From NCBI GenBank assembly GCA_012656075.1, contig JAAKBF010000045.1, positions 186,001 through 250,000 on the forward strand: 64,000 nt of DNA. The letters are read 5' to 3'. The DNA comes from Phytophthora hibernalis. Lineage: Eukaryota; Oomycota; Peronosporomycetes; Peronosporales; Peronosporaceae. Shown here one piece after another: positions 21,971-32,869 of the stretch (position 1 is its first letter; each line of letters starts with the position of its first letter). The notes beneath the pieces were generated by a model. The model was given only the letters and a program-made list of their open reading frames with translations, did no database searches and was not told the DNA's origin. Both the position numbers and the translations under genes were made by a program.

Positions 21971-22790
21971 CTCTTGTTGGGCGAATTTTACTCGTTGGGC
22001 ATCCGCAGTGCAAATATTCTCGACGTGGTTGAAATATGAATTTGTTGGAAATCGAATTTTGCGAAGATTTTTCATGTGCTAAAACTTTGTTTCGACTGTT
22101 TAAAAAAACGTAAATTTGAATTTGTTTTATTGTCCTTTGCATTTTTTTGCCGTCTATTTTAGACCCCTAAAACCGTCGGTCGGGCGGAAATTTTTGCTAA
22201 ATCCGGTTGGATCGACCAATAGCATTCAATTTAACCACGGGGTATCGTTGAAAAGGTCTTATTACGATCTTTTCAGCCAATGACTCTGCAGTGTTGCCAA
22301 GTTGCTCAAATTTGAAAAATCGCGGGAAATCCGCAGGAGGGATGTCATGAAGGATATGTTGGGATAACACTCTGAAATAGAATAATTTAGATGACTTGAT
22401 TAAAGTAAGATCGCCTCCCAAATAGACTACGGGAAAATCTGTTGCAAATCATTCAACTGTTGGCAATATGACCGACCAAGATCTTGGCATTCAGTTATCA
22501 GACGACTTATCTGCAGTGGATGGAATACTGTCCTGCAAATAGAGTCGTCGTTTGCTGTAGAATATTCATGCGAAATTAGCGCTTCTTAACGGTTCTGGAT
22601 GATAAGAATTCGGTCGACTTCGATAACTTCGGATCCTAAATGATTTGAGATATGGCTACATTTACACTGGATACTAGTACCGGTAGCTGTATGGAAGGGG
22701 TGGCAAGCCGTGTTAAAAATGATTTTAAAAATCACTTTTTTTGTAATACACGATAGTAATAATAGTAATCACTACTTACTCGTGGTTTAT
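21971..22790. other. Intergenic, AT-rich, nothing seen
   Basis: Upstream region of the PPWD1 gene and flank of a LINE remnant. No open frame with support. Confidence 0.4.
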
Positions 22791-22794
22791 TCTA

Positions 22795-24480
22795 AAAATA
22801 AAGGTGAGGTTTATTGTGTTACTGGACTTGTCGTCCTGAACTCGAAGTACTATTCCAGATCGACTCTTCGCCTGATCAGGTACTCCGTGGCCGCCCCCTC
22901 TCAGTTGGCGCTCGCCATCATACGTCCTAGTCTGCATTCGTCCCCCTCATCATCATTTTGCTGCTTCTGTCTTCCCAGCGAGTGCTGCATGTCTCCGCCT
23001 ACCCTAGCTTCTGCCCCTGCTAGTACCTCACCCCCTTCCGCCTGCCTCTCTTGCACACATCGTACTTGCTTCGTTGTCCATAGCAAAGTTCGCCAGGAAG
23101 TCTGCCATCTTATTGTGAGATCTGTAGTTATGTTGCAGCTCCCGACTTCGCACTCGTTCGCTACCGGTATTTTCTTACCCCCTCACCTTGTACAAATATC
23201 AAAACGTCTTAAACTTGGGTTCCTTCCTCTGCTCCATCATTCACAGAATTAGCGCACTGTCTCCCACCACATACAGACCTTTCCAGCTCCTCATCGCTGC
23301 ATGTGCCAAACGCCTGTGCAGTCCCACCATTTCTGCTTGTTGTTTGATGTTAAAGACCATCCCAGAGCCGTCACTGAGGCCCAGCTCACCTCCGTCCTTT
23401 CGTGGTTTACCTTCACTACGACACTTTCTCTCTCTCCTGGACCTCGATTGCCTCTTGACCCGCCGTCGAAGAAGTTAATCGTGCACGCTGGCTGTCTGCC
23501 CCCGTTTCTTTTTCTGTGTCCGCAATTCTCCATTGTCTTTTGATCTCCGAGGATCTGCACCCTTGCGGAAATATGTATTGGTCAATGGATAAAAGCTGAG
23601 CTTGAATTTCTCTCTTGCTTCTTTACGTCCTGCTTTCAGTCCTTCCAATGCGTCCTGCACACCTTTGCTTTTCCGCTCTCCTGGATGCTGTCGATCAACA
23701 TTATGCTAGTCACCGTCGTAGAACATCCGATCGCCTATAACTGACTCACCCCATCATACATATACTCCCATGCGCCGTCCTCTTGCTCTTGTCCCTATTT
23801 CAGCACCCATGGCAGTAGCCGTTTGAGTTTGAAACGAAAGATTTCCTCTTTTAATACCACCTTCGATCTCTCGGAGCTCCTGCCCTCACCCCGAGCTGCA
23901 TCAGCACTTTTCCGTGTTCTTTCGCTTTAGGACAGCGCCATACTAAATGGGATGCACCTCATTCTCCTTCTTCTCACATTCAGTCACCACACAGGTAAAA
24001 CTTCTTCTGCTCGTCACTACAGTCGTAATCTGTTGAATTTTAGTTTCAGCACGCTCTGGATTTGATTAGGTGTGACCCCTTCCAGCCTGTGCACTGCCTT
24101 TCACTCCAATTTGCGAAGTGCAGTGGTCATCCTTACGTCTTGCAGACTCCAACTCAGCTCGCTGCGTTCATCGCATTCTCTTGTGATGTTGCGCATTGAG
24201 AGCCTTGAATTGCTTCCGTGAATGCCCCACCTCCGCGTTTCTTCCCCAATAGCCATTACCCGAGCTAATCGCGGATGTGGTGTGACCCAGATTAAAGATT
24301 CTGACACCTGCATCACTCGAGCAATGCATTCTTCTACTGTATCCATTCCCCCTTTCTGCATCACCCCTGTATCCGCGCCCACGTATGCGTTTGTACTTCC
24401 TTACCTCTCCTTCAATTTGGAAGAGGGGTGCGTGTCCTGCAGTTCGTGCTGCACCCGTAACATTCCCCCTTCCTTGCCCT
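22795..24480 (-). mobile_element. Degenerate LINE 3' part with RNase H domain
   Basis: Minus-strand remnant of the same LINE family as 3686-4452. The RNase H start 'FFDGGSRGN' lies near 23480, and the end of the domain 'HNYRSHNKMADFLANFAMD' is near 23140-23080 in another frame. Its 3' end shares 'CCAGTAACACAATA' with the first copy (near 22825). Upstream (24382-24101) a frame with 'HRLEGVTPNQIQ' leads to a Cys-rich 'CGDCDE'-type region, as expected between reverse transcriptase and RNase H. Many stops and shifts; it is 5' truncated. No target duplication was located. Confidence 0.7.
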
Positions 24481-25120
24481 TGTAGACAACTTCTGGAACG
24501 TTTGCGACCACATTTGCACCATTGTTGAAAGGGTGAGCCTCCCGACTACCTATTGGCAATGGCCGTGTTGGTTGGAGCCTAAGGGACAATTCCGCGCTCT
24601 CTGATCACGAGTTAAGACAACAGCAAGAAAGTCCAGTGATTTCCAAGGCGCACGGATGATTGCAAGATCCGTCGATGAAGGCATGGTGCAGATGATGGAC
24701 GTGCCGACTGTCGAGAAAATAGCTGATCTTTTCGCTAAAGCTGTGGGCCCACAGCGTTTCAACCAGCTTCGTGAAAAGAAGAGCATGGAAAATGTAGTTG
24801 ATGCGTGGGATTCCGTATCAAATTCATGCTGATATTTCTGTGGTGTTTGTTGTGGATAAACAGAGTGGAGTGCTGGTTCTATTTGCGTGCGCGCTATGGA
24901 TGAATAACAATGTCTCTCCGACCAAACTTCATCTTTGTATGGTACATATTAGCCAATGAGATTGGTTTTAATTCGTTTTTGGCCAATAAAAACCATCTCT
25001 ATGGTTTTTGGCGAATCGAATCACGTCAACGATTTTATTTTATCCAATAAAAATACGATTTTACGTTGCAGTCGGAAGCTGAGCGATTCCGACATATCTG
25101 GTCGGAGCTGACGCCCAGAT
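24481..25120. other. Gap before the Crypton ORF
   Basis: No gene. AT-rich near 24900-25080 with several AATAAAA runs. Likely includes the 5' end and promoter of the Crypton, whose limits I cannot define because Cryptons lack inverted repeats. Confidence 0.4.
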
Positions 25121-27124
25121 ATGTGTATCGTGCTACAAGCGAGAGGTGCGCCACGTATCACTCGCATATTTGCCGCCTCTCCGACCAAGAGTAATGAGCC
25201 TAAACGATTTGAAGCCCGCCAACACCAAGCGCGCGCGACGGCCATAAAGGCGTTCAATCGCTTCCTCTCCGCCGAGGGCACGAGCATGGAGCATGTCAAG
25301 GCGTTGATCGTTGTCGACCCAAGCCGCGCGGATGTCATCCTAGTGACGCTGATGGACAAGTTCGTTGTGTACCTAGCATTCCATGCAGGAGCAAAGGGGC
25401 TACACTTGTCGCGCCACTCCGTCCCTCAATATTTCCACCAAGCGAAGTGCTGGCTCCTCGACGAGTACCCTGTTCAAGGTGGAGCTGTGGCCCGCCAGCT
25501 GCTAGGCTTGGGGCGTACCCTTGAACAGCACTGCATCAAACACGAGAGTGGTGGGTTTGTCAAGAAAGCGGTTGCATGCACGAAGGATGATCTCAAGAAG
25601 ATGACAAGTTATCTGTATTCAACGGCCTGCTGTGCGTCAGACTACCAAGATTCAGCACTGCTATGTCTATTGTGGTATCTCTTCGGGCGCGCTTCGGACC
25701 TGACCTTCGTCCGGAAGCAGCAGCTCACCATCGGTGCTGGTGGCGTGTTCTTCATCCGCTTCATCCGCGTGAAGACGTCAGACGAGCAGACACTGTCGCT
25801 CTTTCCCGACGAAGACTTCATGACTTGCCCGCTGCTGGCGCTCGCTCTGGCCTTGATCATGCAGGAGTCGCCGTGCGCAGCGCTGTTCAATCACTTGTCA
25901 GTGCAGTCGAAGGATGTCCCTGTTGAGCTGACCGACTCGATCCCATTGCTGGATCTGCTTGAAGAGAGCGGCGCCCTAGATTCTTCTCAGACGTCGAAGA
26001 GAAGCACGACCGTCCACACGACACCGACAGTCGGAGTCCACGCTCTTGTCAACCGCTTGCTCGATCGTGTTGTTGGTCCAGCTGGAGTCGAAGTGCCGCT
26101 GACCTCTCATTTGTTTCGATGTGGCGGCGCGCAGCATGCGAACGCGATCTCAGAGCTGACGGCGCAGTGGATATTCTATCGCGGAGCCTGGAACTTGACC
26201 ACGACCAACAAAGCCTTCGCGTACGTTTTCAATACTCCGAAAGAAGACCATCAAGTAGCCAAGGTGCTGAGCGGGATGGCGCCAAAGCAAGCCTGTGTTC
26301 TTCCGTCACTGGAAGTCTTCGACTCGACTACACAAGAGGATATTAGAGAGGTTAGCCGCAAGCTCTTCAATTCGAGTCATGCGCTGGGTAACAAGGCCTT
26401 CGATGTCTGCGCTGCTGTGAGAGATGTGCTGACAGCAACTATCTTCCTCCACTACCCGTCGTTGATGAAGACCAACGCGCAGGCGCCTGCAATGAAGAAG
26501 ATCCAGCGATGTGTTGAAGCCTCTGGTTTGACGATGACGAGTCTGCTTGCTTGGTCACATCAACTCACGAGGTCAAAAGCTCAAGCCAACACCACCGCAG
26601 AAGACCTGATGGAAGGAAACGTGAAGGCCAAAGTTGCGTTCGAACATCAGACTGCCTTGATTGAAAGGTTAATCGAGGTCAACCGTAGCCTCGAGGCTCG
26701 AGTCAACTCCCTAGAAGCTGCAAATACCAACACTGAAGCGAAATCATCAGCACATGTAGATCAAGCCAAGCGACCAAGAGATGAAGATGAAATCGTACCG
26801 GTGAAGCGCCGACGCCGCTCAAAGACGATACCACTTATGGACACCTGGTTCGCGTGGTACACTGCCGTTCCGCGTGGATGGCTAAGCACGGACAAGCACA
26901 AGAAATCAGATGCCAAGCAGCTTGTGGCCTTGATGAAGCTCTTCATCGAAGACGGATACACGCTCGACGATTCATCGCCCAGCTACAAGGATAATGTCCG
27001 TCAGCTCGGAGAGTTAGCGTCAAGCAAAGTCACTGTGTACCTTGGTGCGCGAGGCGTAAAAGGGATCCAACGCTGTACTCAAGGCGCTTCGGCAGTTGCA
27101 TCGCGAGGGGCCTCAACGACTTAA
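25121..27124 (+). CDS. Crypton tyrosine recombinase, intact 667-residue ORF
   Basis: A single uninterrupted frame from an ATG at 25121. It carries the tyrosine-recombinase tetrad: Arg190 in 'FGRASDLTF', His330 and Arg333 in 'SHLFRCGGAQH', and the nucleophile Tyr368 in 'KAFAYVFNT'. The N-terminal part (residues about 20-110) is helical, like a core-binding domain. The C-terminal 300 residues include a coiled-coil-like stretch and a basic patch ('KRRRRSKT') that may be a nuclear signal. This matches oomycete-type Cryptons, DNA transposons that move by recombination through a circle. It is the longest intact mobile-element ORF here and, unlike its neighbours, has no frameshift in 2 kb, so it may be recent and active. 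Confidence 0.85.
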   Translation: MCIVLQARGAPRITRIFAASPTKSNEPKRFEARQHQARATAIKAFNRFLSAEGTSMEHVKALIVVDPSRADVILVTLMDKFVVYLAFHAGAKGLHLSRHSVPQYFHQAKCWLLDEYPVQGGAVARQLLGLGRTLEQHCIKHESGGFVKKAVACTKDDLKKMTSYLYSTACCASDYQDSALLCLLWYLFGRASDLTFVRKQQLTIGAGGVFFIRFIRVKTSDEQTLSLFPDEDFMTCPLLALALALIMQESPCAALFNHLSVQSKDVPVELTDSIPLLDLLEESGALDSSQTSKRSTTVHTTPTVGVHALVNRLLDRVVGPAGVEVPLTSHLFRCGGAQHANAISELTAQWIFYRGAWNLTTTNKAFAYVFNTPKEDHQVAKVLSGMAPKQACVLPSLEVFDSTTQEDIREVSRKLFNSSHALGNKAFDVCAAVRDVLTATIFLHYPSLMKTNAQAPAMKKIQRCVEASGLTMTSLLAWSHQLTRSKAQANTTAEDLMEGNVKAKVAFEHQTALIERLIEVNRSLEARVNSLEAANTNTEAKSSAHVDQAKRPRDEDEIVPVKRRRRSKTIPLMDTWFAWYTAVPRGWLSTDKHKKSDAKQLVALMKLFIEDGYTLDDSSPSYKDNVRQLGELASSKVTVYLGARGVKGIQRCTQGASAVASRGASTT

Positions 27125-27300
27125 TCAACGCCTATCGCCAGCGTCTCGCCATCGATTGAGTTGTAGACCCTGCACCTATTCACCACCAAGGCACACTGAA
27201 GCTGCTCCCGTAACGCAACACGATCTTCTTTCCCGCGTCCTTGTAGTCGGTGCTTCCGTTGATGTCAGGTCTGCAGCAGTCATTCGAGGATAGAAAATTT

Positions 27301-27364
27301 ACAGATGGGCGGAATCGAACCACCTTCTTCCCTTTCGGAAGCTCTTCCATTGAGCTACATCGGT
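27301..27364 (-). tRNA. tRNA-like relic with a shortened anticodon arm
   Basis: Minus strand. The acceptor ACCGATG pairs with CATCTGT (one mismatch), the D arm is GCTC-AATGGAA-GAGC, and the T arm is GGTGG-TTCGATT-CCGCC. Only 16 nt lie between the D and T arms instead of about 23, and no 7-nt anticodon loop forms (TTCC-GAAAG-GGAA). It is either a decayed tRNA gene or a tRNA-derived repeat; the amino acid cannot be assigned. It lies about 180 bp after the Crypton ORF. Confidence 0.5.
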
Positions 27365-27935
27365 GGGGTTAGACAACGACCTCGCAGGGGTACTTGTCGA
27401 CGGGAAATTAACGGTGATTCACAGTTCTTCTTCGTGGCCGCGACAAACCCTCTAAGGTGACCGATGCTCGGTACACCCCCTCAATTCACCGCGTCGGGTG
27501 GTCAATCGAGAACTGAGCTCACAGGGCAAAATGGCGCAGCAAAATTGCACGTGCGCCACTCATTTACGAGGCGTAATTACGTATACTATACCACCTATCA
27601 AGGAGCCAATCATTTGAGAGGATGTATTTTTACGAAACCTCCACAATCTGGTGTGATATAAAATTTTGCGACGCGTCGGATGCTGGTCGGAGTTGCACTG
27701 ACGGTCGGAGACGTGACGATATGGAGGTATATTTACTATCCGGGGCAACCATGGCCATGTGATGATGTTTTGAAATTATGGTACCATCTCATATTGCATG
27801 GTGAGGCGCGAAACCATTTCAAAGCTGGAAGCACGAAAACATTTTGGCCATGGGACTGGATTGTCCTTTAGTGCTAGCGTGGTGTGGTCTTTTGAGGGAT
27901 CTATTGCATTACAATATTGTACGAGGTATGCGTGC

Positions 27936-28120
27936 GCGAGCGCCGAGGCATTAATTACTTTCTGCTAAGGTGGCCACGGTAACATTCTGGGATGACAAGG
28001 TGGACACGGAGGCTTAATTGCTGGTAACGCGAGCGCCGAGACATTTATTGCTGGTAAGATGGGAGCGGAAGCATTAGTTGCTGGTAACGGACGCACCGAG
28101 TCAACTTTTGCTACTAACAC
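27936..28120. repeat. Imperfect short tandem repeats
   Basis: Units built on GCGAGCGCCGAGACATTTAT followed by TGCTGGTAA recur about every 35-45 bp, for example at 27936, 28029 and, more diverged, near 28065 and 28090. Confidence 0.5.
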
Positions 28121-31070
28121 GCATGGACTATGCAGAGCGCGTGAGAATGCAGCTCCATGATGCTCTCTGAGTACTGGTTTTGCTCTGCGAAGATGAGACC
28201 TTTGTTAGGCTGCTTAGTTTATCTGGACGTCTACGGAGTGGCCGTTCACTAGTTTGATTGATGGTACGTTAAATGTAGTCACGACACCCAGTTTTGATGA
28301 CTGTCCAAACTGGAGCCACAAGCAGTGGTATATAGTAGAGTCGATCCACGGAGGGAGGGGTTGTAGCCAAAGGGTTTCCTCCCTTTTTCACAAGACGCGC
28401 CTTTTTAGTTAAGTTCACGCTATCAAGTGATAGCTGGATAATGTGGATGCGGAGAGGAAGAGATAAAGACGAGAGCAGCAACGAAGAGATGTCCAACACA
28501 GATAGGAGCTTACTCCGTTTCTGGGTGACCGTGCAGAGAAATGAGATCCGGCGCGAACGCCTTTTCGATAATGATGATGGGTCCAGTGGAAGGAGAAACG
28601 TCGATGGACCCCGCAGTGACCAACGATTTGCTACATCATTGCGGCCTCAGACTCACCAAGGCAGATACCATATTTTGTAACGCTGGAGCACCTCAGCCAC
28701 CACTTCTACGTGCCAAATCTTTAACAGATTCGTGAACTGCTTTCGTTGTCACAAGTTGACAGGGAGTTGGAGGTTGTGCCAAGGCTCTTCATCAAAATAT
28801 GTTTGTGCAATGTTTGAATCCCAGCATTCCATTGAATTTCTACTCTATTTAGGTACGGTGCTAGTCACTATTACCATCTGGTTAATGATTTGACGGATAA
28901 TAAAGAATAACTCGGATCCGGACGTTGTTGATCTGTTTATGAAGAACGTCGTAATTGATATGGTATATAACGACATCAATGATCTTTGATGGAGTTCGTA
29001 GCGAGAATGGACTATTTATAGAAGAGCAAGGTTGACTCGAATTTTTAACTGGGATGGAAGGAATTCGGGTCATCTGCTTGGTAAAATAGATAGAGCTGAA
29101 TTAATCGGGAAAGCGTCGCGGCGAATTTCTACTACCAAGAAGAAAAATAAATCAGCTTCAAACAGATTTGAATTTTCCTTTGGAGTGGTGCCGGGTGAGT
29201 ACGTTCGACAAGGCGAGAATACAACGGCCTAAAGTGCGTTGGAGAAAAGTTTTCAGTCGGATAAAGAACCTGTCGGTGGAAAAACCGATCGGCCCTTGTT
29301 GTGACTCACCTGTGTACGCTTCTCAACATGTGTTTGTGTCGGCTGCTACATAAAATACCCGCAAAATACCCGTTGGACAGGCTGATGGGGTGGAGGAGTA
29401 CCTTTGTACTCACCGCGCCATCCTTTATTGGTAAGAAGAACATAATGAAGGTGTCACTGTACGAAATGAAGAAAGAGGATCCACTGCTTTCTTCTTCATA
29501 AGCAACCAAAAGAACAGGCCGCTCGCAGAATCCAGTAACCGCAGGTATTGGTGGCGTTATATACTCTCCAAAACAACTGCTTTGGGGATACGGCAACGCA
29601 TACCTTTTAAGGACTCTCAAGGATATCGGGTACCCCCACAACATGAACCCAAAGAGCACCAGCTTGAATTGGCGCTAGCGTATAGTGTCCTTTGGTCGTT
29701 AAGCGCTTCTTTCCGCATTTCATAGAGCAATTCAGAAAGGGAATCCCTAAGGTGCACACACACAAAACGTCAAGGACACATATTTTTCTTACCATGTGTA
29801 GCCTACAACAACAACCACAACGTGCCCCGCCTTTCTCGCGACATCGTGGACATCTCTATATCAACCTCCGACGCTCTTGATATGAAGTGAGCTATTGAAA
29901 TGCACAAAAGTTGCAGCTGCTTTAATCTGCTAAATATAGTATGTAAATAGAGCTCGCAGCGCCGTAAATAACATCCGTAATAAATTGGTGCCCTTAGGGA
30001 TATTTCAAAAATCAGCTAAGTCACAAACGACATTTGTGGATATATCTGTTTACTCATATTAATCACTAGACGTCTTGTCATGTACGCATTCACGCGAACC
30101 ACATCGATGTGGGACATGACGGTGGTGGCAGAGCGGCGACAGCGATATTGACATCGCAACTGTATCGACAAACCAACAAGACATTCAGCTTCGCCAGCAC
30201 ATCGCCAAACAGAGCAAACTCAAGGTTCCTCTTATGCAAGGTCGACTGATCGTGCTGAAGTGCGAGGTCGGGAGCTGGACCTTTCAAGACCACGCAGAAA
30301 CGGTGGTAGGTAAAGAGCTACTGAATTCGCTGGCCATCGCAGATACGCTGCCTTTTTAAGAATGTATCATCTGCGTGTGGAGATTGTCGATAGCGGTGGA
30401 ACAAGAAGAAGCGACAAAGTCTGACGGTGAATCTGACGGAGGGCACATCGGCAGTATGGATGCAGCTACCGAGGTATGGAACACATTATGGTGCGAACAA
30501 GAAGCGCAAGGCACCGAACGATTCCTTTTAGCTGTCCAAGTGCGACAAGAACACAACGATCTGGAATTTCCTCCGGTTGCTGGCAAAACATGCAATTTTT
30601 TTGATGGAATTGAGTCAACCGTGTGAAGATGTTTGTTGTCATGCCAGCCAAAGCGGCCCTGTATTTATCTATAGTCGGTTTTCAGCGTGTAGATGTCATA
30701 TAAATCGCAAACATGTCGTCAAAGTCGACAAATGCTCGGCCACATCTCTACTGGCCCAACGTAATCAAGCTTTAACAAACGTCTGTTGGATGGGTTCACG
30801 AAAGCCATAAACGAGGATGGCGAATAAGGGGCTGGCGTCCAGTTACGCCAGATTATCATGAACGTTGGAGCTTTGTTCCACGTGAGAGGCCATCGCCATT
30901 CGTTGAAGATCACGATGGCAGTCAGCACGGCTAAGGCGTTCACGGTCGCCGAAGACCGCGACTATGCGGTCAATGTCGTGAGTGATCTTCGCCTGCAGAC
31001 TTGTAAAATACAAACATAATCAAGACGTGGTTATTCCCAACGTGTTTCAGCCTGTAACGCTGTACTATTA
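28121..31070. other. About 3 kb without a recognisable gene
   Basis: Only short frames. Near 30090-30640 and 30900 some plus-strand frames could be the decayed gag part of the copia element that starts clearly at about 31080, but no zinc knuckle or other motif is visible. The stretch 28800-30000 is AT-rich with nothing identifiable. Confidence 0.4.
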
Positions 31071-31079
31071 GACGGACAT

Positions 31080-32830
31080 ACATGGCCAGTCACGCGCGGG
31101 CACCATCCCGTCTTGCGTGCAGTCACCAAGAATGATATCTACTACGCCGTCACGCCATTGGCTCGGCACCGTTTATTTCGGCAAGGCGGCTTTGGCCGCG
31201 CGAACACCTAATCCAGCGGCAATTGCAGTCTGGCATCAGCGCCTCTGTCTTTTCACGTTGACGCATGAAGGCGGCTGGCCAATGGGAATGCCGTCGACGG
31301 TATACTGGTTACACCAGGTCTCAAGTCGTCATCATGCACTATCTACGCGCGCCAATATCAACGAAGCGAAATCGCCGCGCATGCGTCAGACGGCATATGC
31401 CACATCGATCTTGCAGGGCCTTTTTGTTGATCTCACCATGGTTCGCTTCACTCTTTATCGTAGATGTCTGGTGCAACCGCTGCGCGAGTACGGACTCCTT
31501 TCGAAAACGAATCTACACAGCGGACTCCGAGTTAATGGGGTATGTTGTCACTCAACCAAACATACCACTCGCAAATATAAAGCCCATCACTACAGAGTGG
31601 GGCGTTGAGTTCAAGACCGACAACTTTCGTTCTCTGGTTGCAGCAGGCGAGCTACATCACTAGCACACAGTTGCCATTTCGAAGCAGTCAGAACGAAACG
31701 GCGGAGCGAGTAATACGGACGGTAACGGAGATATCTAGAGCTATATTGATCGGCTCCAGGCTCCCGCACTACCTGTGAGAAAATGGCATCTAACCCTCCG
31801 TGTACATCTGTAGCGAGTACAACGGCGAACACAAGGCCCCACGCCCCACGAACAGATGAACAAGGCAAGTCTATTTCTCCGAAGGATCCCAGTGTTCAGG
31901 CAGTCCGTTATGATTCGAGTGGCTGAACAATTTCGGAAGAAGATGTTTCGATTTCACAGTTGGGGTACCTCGATGCAGTCATTACCTTTTAGGAATATAT
32001 ACGAAGGTACTGAGTCAATGTGCCAAGTGCAATGCTGCGAACTCGCAGGAACATCAGAGCCCTCACCTCGGATCGGATGCTATACGACGAAGTAGTTCTG
32101 CCGAGAGACGATTCCAAACGGGCGTTGTTTGAAGGAACAAGGACGAGAAGTCCGATTCAGCGGAGGTCGAAGAGTAATTCCAGGAACCAGTCACACCTGT
32201 CGAGAGGCGACCACGTGACCCTGAAGTCGAGGCAGCAACAACAGCTGCGCTGAAGTGCCCGCACTGCTCCACGAAAATCCATCGAACGGTTCCATTGACA
32301 ATGCGTCCAGAGCAGGCGAGCGCACGGAAAGTTGTCAGTCTGGTCGCCACTGCATAGACTCCGTGCCCCTCTGTTTGGCAGCGATAATTAAGAAGCCGCT
32401 AAACCTGGCTGATGCGCGGTGTAGCTGGAATGGATGGAGTTGCGTCCGTTCATGGACAATGCCACTTTCGAGTTATCCGACCCGACCCCTCGCACGTGCC
32501 CTTGGCAATACGATTCATGTACGCTTGAAAGTTGCTGATACAATCAACAAGTACATTGAACGCGTGTGTACAAGAGATGACCGACAGTTATACTTGCTCG
32601 ACTACATCGCGACACGGGGCCCATCGTGTGCGTCGAGTCCTCCGTCGCCGCAGAAACGAAGTGCAGCCTGCCAATTCACCAAAACAATACGCTCCGGCTG
32701 CGTACACGATGGCCATGGTTAATGTAGTAGTGTACGTCGAGCCAGTAACGGCAGTCGGTAGGACATATTAACGTATTGAGGCCCAAGAAGGCGCTTTACA
32801 GCCTCAAGCAGGCCGGATGCGAGTGAACCT
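31080..32830 (+). mobile_element. Copia (Ty1) polyprotein remnant: pre-integrase, integrase and start of reverse transcriptase
   Basis: The pre-integrase motif 'VWHQRLCLF' lies near 31230, followed by 'TRANINEAKSPRMRQTAY' and an integrase-like 'VEFKTDN' (near 31610). The integrase continues in other frames ('NETAERVIRTVTEISRA'). After a linker, 'EPLNLADARCSWNGW'-type sequence (near 32390) and 'KALYSLKQAG' (near 32800) mark the beginning of the copia reverse transcriptase. The frame is broken many times. It ends near 32830, where sequence in the opposite orientation begins. Confidence 0.7.
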
Positions 32831-32869
32831 GTTACACGTGTATGAATCGCGGCTGCGTTGTCGTAGTAG

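Noticed and set aside
22075..22075. ATG at 22075 as the start of the PPWD1-type gene
   Set aside because: The 35 residues it would add lie in AT-rich sequence unlike the rest of the gene, and family proteins begin with an acidic, lysine-rich segment as found from 21970.
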